From: Sequoia sempervirens
Lineage: Eukaryota > Streptophyta > Pinopsida > Cupressales > Cupressaceae
NCBI GenBank assembly: GCA_007258455.2
Contig: VDFB02270651.1
Span: 491,978,711 to 492,042,710 of the forward strand
DNA: 64,000 nt
Reading direction: 5' to 3'
Part shown: positions 1 to 11,130 of the stretch, piece by piece
Position numbering within the stretch: the first letter of the stretch is position 1
Layout: the number at the start of each line of letters is the position of its first letter
Made by a program: the position numbers and the translations under genes
Notes under the pieces: generated by a model
What the model was told of the DNA's origin: nothing
Database searches by the model: none
What the model saw: only the letters and a program-made list of their open reading frames with translations

Positions 1-3000
1 ATCCTCTTTGGTTGCAGTATATTGGATGAATTTAGAAACTATCATGTCAACCTCCTCGATCGTGACAGGTGGCAGTGCATTGACCCTAAATTCTAGTAGA
101 TCAAGATCATTCGAGCATTCAACAAAAGTGTCTTCCCATTCTGATTCTTGTTGTTGGAAATTGCGAAAGATGAACAGGAAGTTAGCTACCTTAGTCAAAT
201 TTTGCTTGCGGACAGGCCCAGTAGTGAAGAAGATTTCCTGAATTTTGTGCTTCAGGTTTTCAAACTGCAGGTTGTTTGCTCGTGTAGTGTCCTTTTCCAG
301 GGCATTTGCAGCCACAGCTAGAATCTTCTCCCGAACTTCTTTTGTCCTTTCCTCAATTCGGATAGTATTTGCCTTTATCTTTTCTATGATCTCACTTCGT
401 ATGATCAATGTCATGTACCAACTGCTGAAATCATAAGCTGCACCTGGTGCAATTACTTTTCCGTTGACCAGCTCTTGCTTCGACACTCCTTTAAGCACTT
501 TGAGACATGGAATGATTCTGTCTCGAACATCCTGAGCATTATCCCATGTTTCTTCCAATATTGCAATTCTTGAGAGCAAAGAAGAAGTTTGCCTGTACGC
601 CAATGCTAGTCTTTCTGCAAATACGACCACCTCTTGTCTGTTGCTGATTAGCCATTCCTTAGTCTCCTTGGCTATATTCTTCTCCTCTTTGAAAATCTCC
701 TGAGAAGTATTCATCAGTGGAGGAGCTGCTAAGGTAGTCTGATCGAGAGGCTTAGTTAGGTGCTTAATATACTCCTTGAGTCATTCAACCTCTTGTTTAT
801 ACTCTTTTTTCTTTACTATCTCCTTCTCTAGCCTTGCTTTGATAGTGGCAACATAATTATCCAACTCTTCCATCTCCTGTCCTTTTGTGGTAGGGCCTAA
901 ATCGACAGTGGTAATGGCGTACTCCTGGGGAGTAATCTCTTCCCTTGACTTGTCAACTGTTGGTACAACAACTTGGACTGTACGATGCCCAGCTTCATCT
1001 CTCTGAATGGTAGAGAAGGTTTTGGTAGGCTTTTTTGCACTAACTGCTTCCAATCTGGCCAGGAAATTGGCCATATCTTCTTCTTCTGGAACTTTTTCAG
1101 GCTCCTTTATCTTCAATCTCTCTTTTAGCCAATCAAGAATAGTTGGCTGCGCAGTATCTTCTTCTTCTTGAATGTCCTGCATGACCTGGATTTCTTGGAT
1201 TCCTCTCAAGGCTGAAATCATCCTTTCTTCAAACTCGTTGTCCAAAATGTCAACTTCATTGTCTGATTCCAAAACCTTGGTGTCTGTGGGTGATGGAGGT
1301 TCATCCTCTTCGGGCTGAATAGGGATAGGAGAGGGAATCCTTATATCTCCCAGAGATTCATCAATGTCAAAAATTTCATTCACATTCGCGGAGACAGTAG
1401 AATGAAGAGGCTCCAGTTTCTGTTGCTTCCTAGCAAGTTCTTTGTTTGCAATTTCTTTTCCCTTTGTCTCCTTCCTTTTCTTAGGATTAGAGCTCTCAAT
1501 TGGCTCATCTCCCTGTGATGCTCCAGCGTTAGAAGAGTAAGATTTTGATTGGCCCATTAGAGTGTATGTCAAAGGCATACCCTTCCACCGTAGTTCTTTA
1601 ATCTGCTGGTCTGCCCACCATTGTGAATACTTGGTGATAGGCCTCATGAAGGTGTCCAAGTCAGAAATTTCCAGTTTTGACCAGTGCATGGGAGGAAGAG
1701 GTTGGCTTTCATCAAAACCTGGTTGTGTAAATTCGCCATCATCTTCAAGTTGGTCTGGCACGCAGAAGAGTTTTGTCATTCTAATCAAGCTGATAGGTAG
1801 TCTGGACCACATTCTTATCCTAACATCAAATTCATCTGCAACATTGGCACATTAATCTTCTAGGTCCACTTGGTGTTTATATTTCCTTCCATTCACATTT
1901 CCGATGTGGTGGTGAGGATCAAAATTGGCTCGAGATCGGTATGATGTGAACGGATACCACTGCATTTCTAGTCTAGCACCTTCAGCTGCCTGTGCAGACG
2001 AACATTATTCTTCCATGTTCCCGATAAAGAATGGGAAAGTAACGACTGCTTTCTGCTTCGGCCTTTGGATGTTTTGAAAAGTCTCCAATGGCCTAAGAAC
2101 CTCTAATAGGATCATCCTGTGGGTGGGGTAGATGGGAAGCTTGTATGGATTCCTAGTGAATCCCTGGATTCAAATATAAGTGAATTTAGGAAACTGGATG
2201 TACCAGGATCCATATTTACTAATAAGGCTCTTTGCTTCATGTGTCAGCCTCTGATGGGTTCCCCCTTGTAGTATCCTTGTGATGAACATCAAGAATGCAT
2301 CATGCGCTCTTCTAAAATGGGACTTGGCAGATCGCTGCAATTGAGGATAACATTCATACACTTTGAATTGATTTTCTCCATTTCCAACAACACCTTTGCA
2401 TATCAATCCAAGATATTTATAGGCTCTGGCCAATAGATAAATGATGTAAGAACTCATATGAAATGACTTAGTCCTTTCAAGGTTGATTAATTGCTCATGG
2501 ATGTTATTACTGATCATTCTCGACTAGTTAAACATTCTGACTCCAGAGGTGATTTCCTCGATAAAGAAGTACATCCATGTTTCAAAATAGGCGCCTTGAG
2601 GATTGCCCATTATTTTGTTCAAGAGTAAAATGGTATCACCATAGTCCTCCTTAAAGTTTGTCCTGCGTAGCTTCTTAGGCATTTTCTTAGCAGAAGCTCT
2701 TGGCTTTTCCAACCATGTTTTATTGATATGAGTTGCACATTGATTTGCCTGATCCTCAAAGATTCTTTTGGCTTCCTCCTTTTTCTTATACGAAGTTCGA
2801 ACATGGTCAGGTATGCCAAATGCCTCTTGGATAGCTGGTTCTCCAAGGTGGGCCAAAATTCTTCCATCAGGAGCTATAATTTGTCTTTCCTGCGGATTGT
2901 AATGTCTTGCACATTTGACCATTAATTTGACACACTGGGTTGCTGGAGGAAATATGACAGCTTGGACAATTCCATTGTGCATCATTCGGCAGGCAATTGC

Positions 3001-3181
3001 TGTGGGCATAAGTCCATTTAATCCATACATCCTTTTCTTGAATTCTTCAAAGTCCACATGTCCAAGGTCTGTATCTACAATGTTCTTCCACTTGGAAGTG
3101 ATCTTTGTCTCCTGTTGGAGTCCCTTGCTTGCGAACTTCATTTGTGCTTTCTTTGACGATCCTCCGAGAGTGGTCATCAAC
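1..3181 (-). pseudogene. Long uncharacterised repeat-type protein frame broken by five stops
   Basis: On the minus strand one reading frame runs from ATG at 3177 to the window edge, more than 1,050 codons, with no frameshift. It is interrupted only at 2524-2526 (TAG), 2170-2172 (TGA), 2005-2007 (TAA), 1852-1854 (TAA) and 781-783 (TGA). Coding sense clearly resumes after each stop. The first third looks globular, with a segment reading 'APDGRILAHLGEPAIQEAFG'. The middle is acidic and low in complexity, with a Lys/Arg-rich patch near 1400-1500. The part below 780 is rich in Glu, Lys and Leu and looks helical or coiled coil. I do not recognise the family. The Gly-rich turn followed by an 'EAFGIP' step is loosely like plant mobile-domain or retroelement Gag-like proteins, but that is only an impression. 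The 5' leader with repeat arrays at 4020-4925 suggests a retroelement gene rather than a host gene. The C-terminal end lies outside the window. Confidence 0.6.
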
Positions 3182-3205
3182 CTGCAAGAAAGAGAATACA
3201 ATAAA
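3178..3205 (-). other. Probable 3' splice acceptor before the broken frame
   Basis: Read on the minus strand, a pyrimidine-rich run ends in TTCTTGCAG, and the AG occupies 3183-3182. It sits four bases before the first ATG (3177) of the long frame. This is a textbook plant acceptor. An intron in the leader or after a short first exon is therefore likely. I found no donor that joins the small upstream ORF in the right phase. Confidence 0.45.
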
Positions 3206-3573
3206 CATTAAATTATTTTTTCTTTAAATTTTTTTTTGTGAAAATTCTAACTTTTAGCTGTTGAAAGTTAAATTCGATGAAAAAAGCAAGCTGAGTAATA
3301 ACACTTAGTGAATTTTTTAAGATAAAATGAAGACAAAGGTAAAAATAATTCATCAAACTTCGAGATTACACTCTGTGGCTGGGAGTTTAATTGTAAACTT
3401 CAAAAATCTGGTCCTTATTGCCGAAAAAGCAAACAATCCTCTGAAAATTTTGACCTTCAGCCTAGAATCAACCTCTTTCTTCGTTTTTTCACCTCGAAAA
3501 AAATAATTACTCAACTCTCAAAATTTCCTATCTTTCAAAAAATCTTTCGAGAAATTTCTCTTTTGAAAAAATT

Positions 3574-3804
3574 CTAACTCTTGAAAAATTTACTAACTCT
3601 TGCAATGGAGAGAGAGCTAAACCACTTCTCAAATCGAAATTGTGAGTTGATAATGACTTGAGAATGCCTTATAAAGTTGAAAAATTCGATCCATTTAGCA
3701 ATTCTCTCAAGTTCATCGAATGTAGACTCTTGTTCATCGAGGAAAGTTTCTAAATATTTTAGCTCTTCATCTTTATCTTCATCGAAAATTTGAAGTTTAT
3801 CCAT
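3574..3804 (-). CDS. Small acidic ORF, possible first exon of the long frame
   Basis: A 76-codon ORF starts at ATG 3802-3804. It is acidic at its N-terminus (MDKLQIFDEDKDEELKYL) and then alternates charged and aromatic residues. It lies about 400 bases upstream of the acceptor at 3182, on the same strand as the long broken frame. An origin as exon 1 of that gene is plausible, because its composition is protein-like and unlike the surrounding AT-rich sequence. GT steps near its end (such as GTTAGT and GTAAAT) do not give the required phase by eye, so the join is unproven. It may also be a chance ORF. Confidence 0.25.
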   Translation of the reverse strand: MDKLQIFDEDKDEELKYLETFLDEQESTFDELERIAKWIEFFNFIRHSQVIINSQFRFEKWFSSLSIARVSKFFKS

Positions 3805-4019
3805 AGAGCTCGATTTTTCTCTAAGTGTTTAAAAAATAATTAAAGGTTTATCATGTGATTTTTTCGATTTTCTCAACCTTTATTTTTTTATTTTTTTTAG
3901 TTTACCCATGCTTTATTTTAATTTGGCAATTTTTTCATGGGTTTTTTCCTCTCTCTTCATTATGGCGGATTTTCTCATGTCTTGGCCATTTTACCACTTC
4001 CCTCTAGATGTTCCATGCC
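3805..4019. other. AT-rich leader, nothing recognised
   Basis: T-rich stretches with many TTTTT runs. No gene, LTR edge or RNA was seen. It connects the small ORF to the repeat array at 4020. Confidence 0.4.
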
Positions 4020-4690
4020 TTAGACAAATTTTGCTAGGCAGACTTGGCAATTTTTTTTCCATTTTCTAGAGCAAGGCGAACTTTCCATGTGTTTATCCAT
4101 TCATCTTCTAGGTAGTGCGGACTTGGAAGAATTCTTTCCATCTTCTTTTCAAGGTCTAGGCGGACTTTCATAAGGTTTCTCCACCTTTCATCTTATACTT
4201 AGTCAAAATTCTAACCATTTCTTCCTTGGGCGGACTTTCCATCTATCTTTCCACTTGTCCACACTTAGCCAAAATTCCAATCTTTTCTTCCTTACTACGC
4301 TGGGCGGACTTTGAAGAAGTCTTGCCATATGCTGGGTGGACTTCAAGAAATTCTTTCCATCTCCCAAGGGCAGACTTTGCAAGGAGACTTCCATTTTGCT
4401 ATCAAACCAAGGCGGACTTGCTAGAAGTTTTTCCATATGCTGGGCGGACTTTGGAGAATCCTTTCCATTCATTCTTATTGGCATGGGCAGACTCTCAAGC
4501 CTTCTTTCCAAGTGTTCAAGAGTGATGGGTGAACTTTGGAGAAGTCTTGCCATACTCAAGGGCGGACTTTCAAGAAACATTTCCATGCCATTCAGCAGCT
4601 GGGCAGTCTTTCCATGTGCAGGTTGGACTTTCTCAAGGTCTTGCCATTCCTTTCAAGAGTTGGGCTCACTTCTTCATGATTCTTCTCATA
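4020..4690. repeat. Degenerate tandem array built on GGGCGGACTTT ... TTTCCA
   Basis: About fifteen recognisable units recur, each beginning with a variant of GGGCGGACTTT and ending, roughly 15 bases later, in CTTTCCA or CTTGCCA. Clear units start near 4227, 4302, 4333, 4370, 4410, 4442, 4487, 4529, 4561, 4600 and 4623. Spacing is irregular (about 30 to 75 bases), so this is an old minisatellite or amplified leader motif. Minus-strand translation gives recurring 'ARLLQSPP'-like peptides, probably only because the DNA repeats. Confidence 0.65.
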
Positions 4691-4925
4691 TTTACACTCT
4701 CTCAGCCCAAAATCTTATGATTTTTCATGATTTTTTAGAGATTTTTCATTGTTTTTTGCATGCTTTTCATCAGATTTTTGATTGCTTTTTATCTGATTTT
4801 TCCAGATTTTGATCTAAAAGACCTGCTTTTTGATAGATTTTCTGATTTTTTCCCTAGATTTTTACATGCTTTTTACTTGCTTTTTAGATTTTTTGGTGAT
4901 TTTTTGCATGCTTTTCAATCTAAAG
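4691..4925. repeat. Second degenerate array, GATTTTTTGCATGCTTTT-type
   Basis: T-rich sequence in which GATTTTT and GCATGCTTTT or TTGCTTTTTA recur every 20 to 45 bases, with at least three GCATGCTTTT-like cores (near 4758, 4865 and 4905). It directly adjoins the GGGCGGACTTT array and probably belongs to the same leader. Confidence 0.4.
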
Positions 4926-6529
4926 ATGGAAACTTTGACTCCTTGATTGGTGGGGATCTTGGCACTTGCCAAAAATAGAAAGTTTCTAAAAATAGAAAAA
5001 GCAAAAAAGCAACTTTCTAAAAATAGTAAATTCCCGAATGGCCTAAAAGTGCCAAAAAAGAAAAAAGTAAAAAGCAAAAAAGCAAAATCCCTAAAAAATA
5101 GGAAGTGTTAGAATTGGGCGAAAGCATAGGCGATCCTCGTCTGCAGGGTCCTCTGAACACTTCTACGATGTTTACACACAGTTTAAGGGTTGAAATCTCA
5201 ACTTGGCTCGGGTGATGACTCCAGATTCTGACTTGAAACCCATAGAGCAAAAGAGCTTATGAAATTGCAACTCAAAACTAAACCCTAAAAAAAAACCAGC
5301 AAGGGTCCCCATTTGCAATGGGGCGATGTGTGAAATAGGTCACAACAGGACCTCAACACTTTCAACAGGTTTAGAACCCTAGTGGAAGCAACAATTAACA
5401 ATCTTCACCAATGAACCACAACTCAATTTGCATTTTAACTTTAATTACAATTAGGTGTTGGAAGAGGTTTAACTAGGAACAAGCCATTGAAATGGCATAT
5501 TAATGCTTCGTGCATAAACTAATATCAACTCTTCAACACCATGGAAAAATATATCTTAAGTGAGACCTAAGTTCAAAACCTTGCAAGGCGTATTGGATCA
5601 TGTTTTTTTGTAATAAGAAGATTATTAGATTAATTGTTAAAAATAAATACAATAGCTTGTTGTGGGAGAAGTGAAAAACCATTTGAGTGAAGATTAAATC
5701 TTCAGAGAAGAAATAATAATATCTAAGGAGATTTCCTAACTAGAAAAATACAAAGATAATGGTTACATATGCAACAGTTACAAGAACAATAGTACTATCA
5801 TATCTATATAACTAGCCAAAAGAGAAGCAACTGTCTTTTATTTAATGAAAAGAAAATGGATCTTTTGTATTGTCCATGGTGATGTACTTTCTATCTCTTG
5901 TTGTCAGAGCAACAAAATTCTTCTATGTTGTGAGCATCATGGTCATGGTGCATCCATGTTCCACCTGAAGACACCACCTTGATTTGGAGAGTGGTGGTGT
6001 AAAGATGCCTAATGTGACCTAGAATCTAAGGAATAACATGGCACAAGTTGTAAAGTGTGTTGTGATTTCTTGCTAGATGTGTTGCATAACTTTTGCATGT
6101 TAATGCCTATGACATTCAATGGTGAGGATTTCCTCTATAACCTCTACTACACTTTGGAGGTTAATAGAATTGTCTCAGGTGGTCGACACTTAGTGTGTTT
6201 GAGGAGATAATCTTGCAATATGAGATGGTTTTTTTTTGTTACTAGATATAGGTGTTCAAAGAGAAACACAATTTTGGAGAGCGTCATCATCCTTTTTTTT
6301 TGCATCCATTTCTATCAATAGTTCTTAGAGGGAGTTGTATATGTTGGCAAAGTGATGTAATGAGGACAACTTCTTTTAGGATAATTTTACACGTGCTTTG
6401 GAGGGAGGTGGCGGTGTTAAGGAATGCTTAGGTTGACTCTTGGGTGAACCTAAAAGGAATTAGTGTGCAAAATATGCTTCCTACACTAATCTATGAGAGG
6501 ATATATGTGCATATAAATTAGGTCTTCAT
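4926..6529. other. Non-coding stretch with one perfect small hairpin
   Basis: No convincing coding sequence. At 5307-5323 CCCCATT, TGC, AATGGGG forms a 7-bp stem with a 3-base loop. Just upstream (5100-5250) the sequence is less AT-rich and contains several CG dinucleotides. This could be part of an LTR or leader of the element coded at 1-3181. From 5390 to 6529 I see nothing identifiable. Confidence 0.35.
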
Positions 6530-7375
6530 AGTTACCATGAAAACTAAACAAAAACAATATACCATAACACAATGATTTATGTGGGGAAAACTCTTTTGGG
6601 AGAAAAAATTTATACTCCAAAGCAACTCAATGTACTATATAGTAACAAAAGATTGCAATACACAAGCATAGTCTAAGCTTTTATAGGATATCACTAACAA
6701 GAGATCATAAACAATTCTAGCAACATAATAGTACTTTCAAAACTCACCATCCAAATCTCCATCTCAAGCAAAATAGATGAAACCATGAAATGGTAAATAG
6801 GAAATCATGAGTCAAAACCACTTAAAATAAGTTGCTCAAACCATTAGTTATAAATCCAATGCCCAATCCCCAAGACGAGTCTACATGATAAAAATAACAT
6901 TTCATGAAATCATCAAATAGTAATTAGAAAATCATGGGTAAAAATTACCCAATTCTCTACTTGCTATAGATTTGTCATAATCCACCCACAAACTTGGGTG
7001 CTCTGCTTTGGATCCATTATCTCCATTTAAAGATGCCTTATGATGCATCATTAGTTGGTCGACAAGTGTAACTTTCTCCTTCAACTTTTTTGTGTCGTGG
7101 ATATTTTTATATTTTCAATGTGGGAGGCCTAACTTTTGAAGATCATAAATTTTGATTCAAGAGGCCAATTGGGCTCTTTTTTTGTTTTTTTATAGAATTC
7201 AAAGAGAGCTATATTCCAAGCATTTTATGAAATTGATGCTAAACAACTTGAAATTATTTTGGTAGCCTAAAACTACCTCTATAGCCCACAAATTGAGTTT
7301 TTCTATTATATACATTCAAAATTGTATTTTTTGTGTTTTAACATTAGGAGCAAGGTTGATACACTTTTCATAATA
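6530..7375 (-). repeat. 3' LTR of Copia A (degenerate)
   Basis: This stretch aligns by eye with 16925-17728. The shared landmarks come in the same order: a GGGGAAAACTCTTTTGGGA motif, ACTCCAAAGCAACTCAATGTA, CCATCTCAAGCA, and TTTTTATATTTTCAATGTG. The pair ends in AGCAAGGTTGATACAC here and AGCAAGGTTGAGACAC there. The outer edge is blurred, and no target duplication could be confirmed. The distance between the copies and the minus-strand pol debris between them identify the pair as LTRs of one Copia-type element. Confidence 0.6.
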
Positions 7376-7429
7376 TTTTTCACTTGTTGAACAACTTGCA
7401 AGAGAAAAGAGAGTACCAATACTATGAAT

Positions 7430-8435
7430 TAATTGTTAGGGGCCAAGAGACCCATAGACTCACATTACCACCTGAACTTTTGTATGCTCACTAACTTTGT
7501 CAATGCATCTACAACATTATGCAAAGTATCAACTTTTCTAGCATCAACTTTCCGTCCTTTACCATGTCAAGAAAAAAATGACACCAAACATCAATATGTT
7601 TTTTCCTTACATGAAAGGTTGAGTTATTTTCTAGAATGTTATGACACTATGAACTCTTACATAGAATTTTAATAGCTTCGGAATTCATCCCAATATTTGA
7701 AAATAATATTTCAAGCTGGACAACTTCTTTACAAGCATAAGTAGCTACTATGTACTCACCTTTTATAGTGGAGACAAAGTGACCACATCTTGTTGCTTAT
7801 TCATCTAACTGATAGCACCACTAGATAAAAGTGAAAATATAATTATTGGTGATTCTTCTGCTATCAATATCACCTACTCTATCTAAATCCACAAATCCAC
7901 AAATCTACAAATATTTATTGAGTGTAGGTCCCTTGTATAATCATTATGGTAATAAATAAATTACTCAAAGACTTTTTGCAAATAATTGAAGACCCTTTTA
8001 ACTACACCCTAACGAATTTATCTAGGATTAGGCATGAAATGGCTAAGGACTTTCACTACTTTGGTAATGTTGTTCTAGTGTAGATCGTAGAATAAATTAA
8101 GTCCTTTGTCTCACTAGGTGAAGTGAGAAATTGTTCTACTAAAGATAATTTGGTTACCATTGAGATAGTAACACACATTGGTGTGATGTTGGGACACTCC
8201 AACACTAAGTTCACATATCTACATTGGCTTAACCAAATCTTTCTATTATTTTGATCTCCATAACCAAGATATATTTAACACTTATCATAAACTATGCTTA
8301 ATATTAAGACTTCAAGTCACAAATCACATCCTTACTATTTTTGAAAAACATATTATCAATGTATGTTGTAGTAACAAATAATTGATCACCATCCATTTTA
8401 TAATAATAAATAAAAATAATATATTTACCTCTCTT
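7430..8435 (-). pseudogene. Copia A RNase H and RT C-terminal remnant
   Basis: The minus strand parallels Copia B block by block. The RNase H tail lies at 7440-7680, the segment resembling 'STNGYVFMMFGGVVSWMSKRQ' of Copia B falls near 7780-7880, and the RT palm is at 8300-8435. The palm contains YIDNM where active elements have YVDDM, so a catalytic aspartate is lost. Many stops and small indels break the frame. After about 8435 the sequence departs from Copia, and the N-terminal RT does not reappear on the far side (14245). The foreign DNA between therefore came with loss of about 1 kb. The element is dead; only its order and strand can be read. Confidence 0.6.
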
Positions 8436-8975
8436 TATAGAAAAGGCAGCCAAGAGAAAGAAAATAAAAAATTGAATAAAGAATGCAGCGATTGAAGGGT
8501 AAAAGAAAAGTAGACACATAGCCAGGAAAGGTGAAGAGGCACACTGGAGGTGAAGAGGTGGAGCTGTTGCACCATATGAAAGGAAAGTTTTAAATTTTAA
8601 AGTAGAAAAAGAAGATAAGGAGGAAAAGGGGGTTGCGTAGGAGAAGTCGGTTTAAAAAAAGAACAAATTGCAAAGGAAGATATTAAGTGGGTCTATGCAG
8701 AAATTGAAGTCAGTTTGGAGAGCAATCAAAGGTGTGTGTTATATGAATGTTGTGCCAATTGAAACTAAGAGAAGGCAACAACATTGGGACGAGACTTCAA
8801 GAATTGCAGATTGTAGACATTTGCAACAGAGTACATGAATGAATTTTTCCCATGTATTTTGTAAACTAAAATCAATTTATTGAATTGTTTTAAATTTGAA
8901 TATAATTCGAGGTGTTGTCTATAGGATTCTATGTTAATGCAATTTAAATTGCAATTTGAATTTGAATTTGAATTG
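8436..8975. other. Unidentified DNA displacing Copia A
   Basis: Purine-rich to AT-rich sequence ending in a short GAATTT repeat (about 8955-8975). No coding signal was recognised. Together with 10215-10779 and 13046-14244 it may belong to one unrecognised element that entered Copia A before the LINE insertions. Confidence 0.3.
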
Positions 8976-9001
8976 TTTTCGATTAAATAAGCAATATTTA
9001 T

Positions 9002-9016
9002 AGGGTGTTCTACCCT
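9002..9016 (-). other. LINE 3'-end stem-loop
   Basis: On the minus strand AGGGT, AGAAC, ACCCT forms a 5-bp stem with a 5-base loop. It is followed by ATAAATATTG and an A-rich end. The same structure is found at 10819-10833. In stringent-type LINEs such a hairpin is what the reverse transcriptase recognises to prime; that role is inferred here. Confidence 0.5.
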
Positions 9017-9245
9017 TTACACGAGAGCCCTCATGGCCAAAAAGAAGCTAGTTCAAACTAGGAATGAACTAGGAAAAGAGGATAGGCCACACACACAAAT
9101 AATTGATAGACAACCGTCGAACCACAGATGGGGACTAGACAACCCTAGAGCCTGAGGGGACTAATATGACTCCCTTAACACTAGGCCGCGAAGTTGTGAC
9201 AGATTTTGGGAGTTCCTTCTTCTTTCTCATCACCATAGACTAGGA

Positions 9246-10206
9246 AGACTCAGAATGGAAGTCCACCGAGTGAGGCGAGAGGAGTGGATCCACAATAGCC
9301 ACCATGGGAAATGAGCCATCACACAACAAGGGAGTCAAATGTGCAAGAGAGGAGACGAGCGATTGTAGGATTAGCAGAGGCAACCAACGAGGGTCGGGTA
9401 GGCTCAGTCTGAATAGCGACAATAGTTCGAGGCAACAATGGTTCCACATAAGGGATAGGTGGAAGAGGAGCCAGGCAAGACATAGACTCCCAAGAAGACT
9501 CAACAGGGTCATCCTCTGTAGAGGAACCTTTCGAAGGAGGAGAACCCATCATGAGATCCAAGAGAGAATCCTTCCACCAAGTAGCAGCACCCTTGTAGAG
9601 GGCATGAGGGCAACCAGAGGCCAAATGACCCATAGAGAAACATCTCCTACACCGAAAGGGGAGGCCCTCATAGTCCAGGAGCTGCTTCCAAGGTCTATCC
9701 TCCACCAATAAGACTACACCACCATGGAGAGCTTTGGAGATGTGAAAATCAACTAAAATACGAGCTACTATAGTATGCCCAAGCTCCCAAGTCATAGAGT
9801 CCACCATTAAAATGTGTCCAATGGTGTTGCCAATAGCTTCATAACATGAATCCTCCCAAAACTAGAGAGGGAGATTCGATAGTTGGACCCATACAGGTCT
9901 GGTATTCAGCAATTTTGTAAGAGGATTGAAAGAATGAGACCAAGGCCTAATGGAAAACGAATGAATAGCCCATATCCACCCCCAGACCAACACACTGTCT
10001 CACTCCACAGAGGAGGCAAAGGTTGATAAAAAGAACCCCCTTGCGCTGGGGTAGAGCTCAATCTGCCCAGAGACTATAGGTTTCCAGGAGACAAAAACCC
10101 AGTCATGGAGATTGAGAAGGGAGGGCCATAGGCCATTAAACCTGTAGACCACACCCTGCTTCAGATAGTAATCCTCATTTTTAGCAACCTCAGGTCCAAA
10201 AATCAC
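9246..10206 (-). pseudogene. LINE ORF1 with DUF4283-like domain and CCHC knuckle
   Basis: One minus-strand frame spans 10206 to about 9246 with two stops, TGA at 10000-10002 and TAG near 9860. The N-terminal part has the Trp-rich pattern of plant LINE ORF1 (DUF4283-type): 'FNGLWPSLLNLHDWVFVSW', then 'RPVWVQLSNLPL'. At 9610-9651 it encodes CRRCFSMGHLASGC, a complete C-x2-C-x4-H-x4-C zinc knuckle. In the family this protein binds the element RNA in the ribonucleoprotein particle. After the knuckle the frame becomes Leu/Pro-rich and loses clear identity. No endonuclease or RT follows. The residues of the knuckle are intact, so this copy is less decayed than the flanking Copia. Confidence 0.6.
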
Positions 10207-10214
10207 AACAGACG

Positions 10215-10779
10215 AATTGAATTATTGTTTAGGAAGAGAAATTATTTTGAGTTGTGTGTTTGTTGTGAGAGAGGGGAGTACCCTCTTGCATCAAAAAACT
10301 CTTGAAACAACAATATAAAGCTCAATATTGACAAAAAACATAACACTTCTTGTAGATTTGAGAAGGGTAGAACACTGTTTACCAGTCACCAAAAGGCAGT
10401 TTTGGGAGGCTATCTAAGACTCATTCACCCATGGGCAAATGGGTTTTTTGTTAGGGTTTTCAAACAACTTTCAAGAGCCTCTGATATCACTCTCTAGCTT
10501 CCTTTTGATTTGGGTTGCAGTGTCAGAAAGTCAGAAATCAGATTTGTAGGTGAGTTTATGTGGCTTGACGACAACTTTAACAACTTTTTGCAACTTTGAC
10601 AATTTCTCCAATATTTCTCTCCAAAATATCTTCAATCCTTCTTCAACCTAAAATATGCAACACAAACATAAGAGGAAAAAATTGTTTGTTTTTGGTGAAT
10701 GGGGGTTTTCCTTAGTCAAACCTCGTTTGGGTAATTAAACCTTGAATTGAAATAATGAAATGTGAAAGGAATGATGAAA
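10215..10779. other. Host DNA of the two LINE insertions, with a near-palindrome
   Basis: Non-coding. Around 10421-10443 CATTCACCCATGGGCAAATG is an imperfect palindrome that resembles the perfect one at 13503-13532 on the other side of the 10794-13031 insertion. At 10480-10492 GCCTCTGATATCA resembles the complement of an initiator-Met primer-binding site, but no LTR edge could be matched to it. Confidence 0.3.
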
Positions 10780-10818
10780 GAACAAGCTATGTTTTTTTAT
10801 AAGATAAGAATCATTTAC

Positions 10819-10833
10819 AGGGTGTTGTACCCT
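10819..10833 (-). other. LINE 3'-end stem-loop
   Basis: Minus-strand AGGGT, ACAAC, ACCCT: a 5-bp stem and 5-base loop, followed by GTAAATGATTC and the A run at the 3' end of the retroposon. Stem sequence and position match the copy at 9002-9016. Confidence 0.55.
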
Positions 10834-11130
10834 TTACAGAATGAGCCTCAGGGGCCAAAAAGGATTAATGAAATTGTACCAACTGAGTCACCTCAGTAGC
10901 ACAACAAAACATAAACAATTCTTGGACAACAAAACTAGGAGTGATAGAATAGTCAGAACTGACAACAGTCTTGAGACAAAGACAAACTAGCAACCTAAAC
11001 GAGGCCTCACAACCAGGAGAAACTAAACACTTAGGACTAAAAAAAGTCCTATTGAGCCAAGAAACAACCCACAATACTGCATGCCCAAAAGAATACCTGA
11101 AACAACCAGGCCACACAACAGCTGTAGTAG

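Larger units (their letters stand above)
8976..10214 (-). mobile_element. LINE-derived insertion carrying ORF1 only
   Basis: A minus-strand unit in which a LINE-type ORF1 (9246-10206) is followed within about 240 bases by a LINE 3' tail with a stem-loop (9002-9016). The whole ORF2 is absent. The 3' tail resembles that of the insertion at 10794-13031: CTTTTTGGCC, TGTAAAGGGTA, then AACACCCT. A possible imperfect target duplication is GAATTTGAATTG at 8964-8975 against GAATTGAATTATTG near 10214-10227. The unit is either an internally deleted LINE or a non-autonomous partner. Confidence 0.5.

Noticed and set aside
4203..4586. Repeat protein with ARLLQSPP units
   Set aside because: The peptide periodicity follows from the DNA array, unit lengths are not multiples of three, and the frame is short.
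9304..9711. Plus-strand 135-codon ORF opposite the LINE ORF1
   Set aside because: It is antisense to a recognised DUF4283 plus CCHC frame and has no domain of its own.
10480..10492. Primer-binding site of an LTR element
   Set aside because: GCCTCTGATATCA has mismatches to the initiator-Met site and no LTR edge or partner could be matched.
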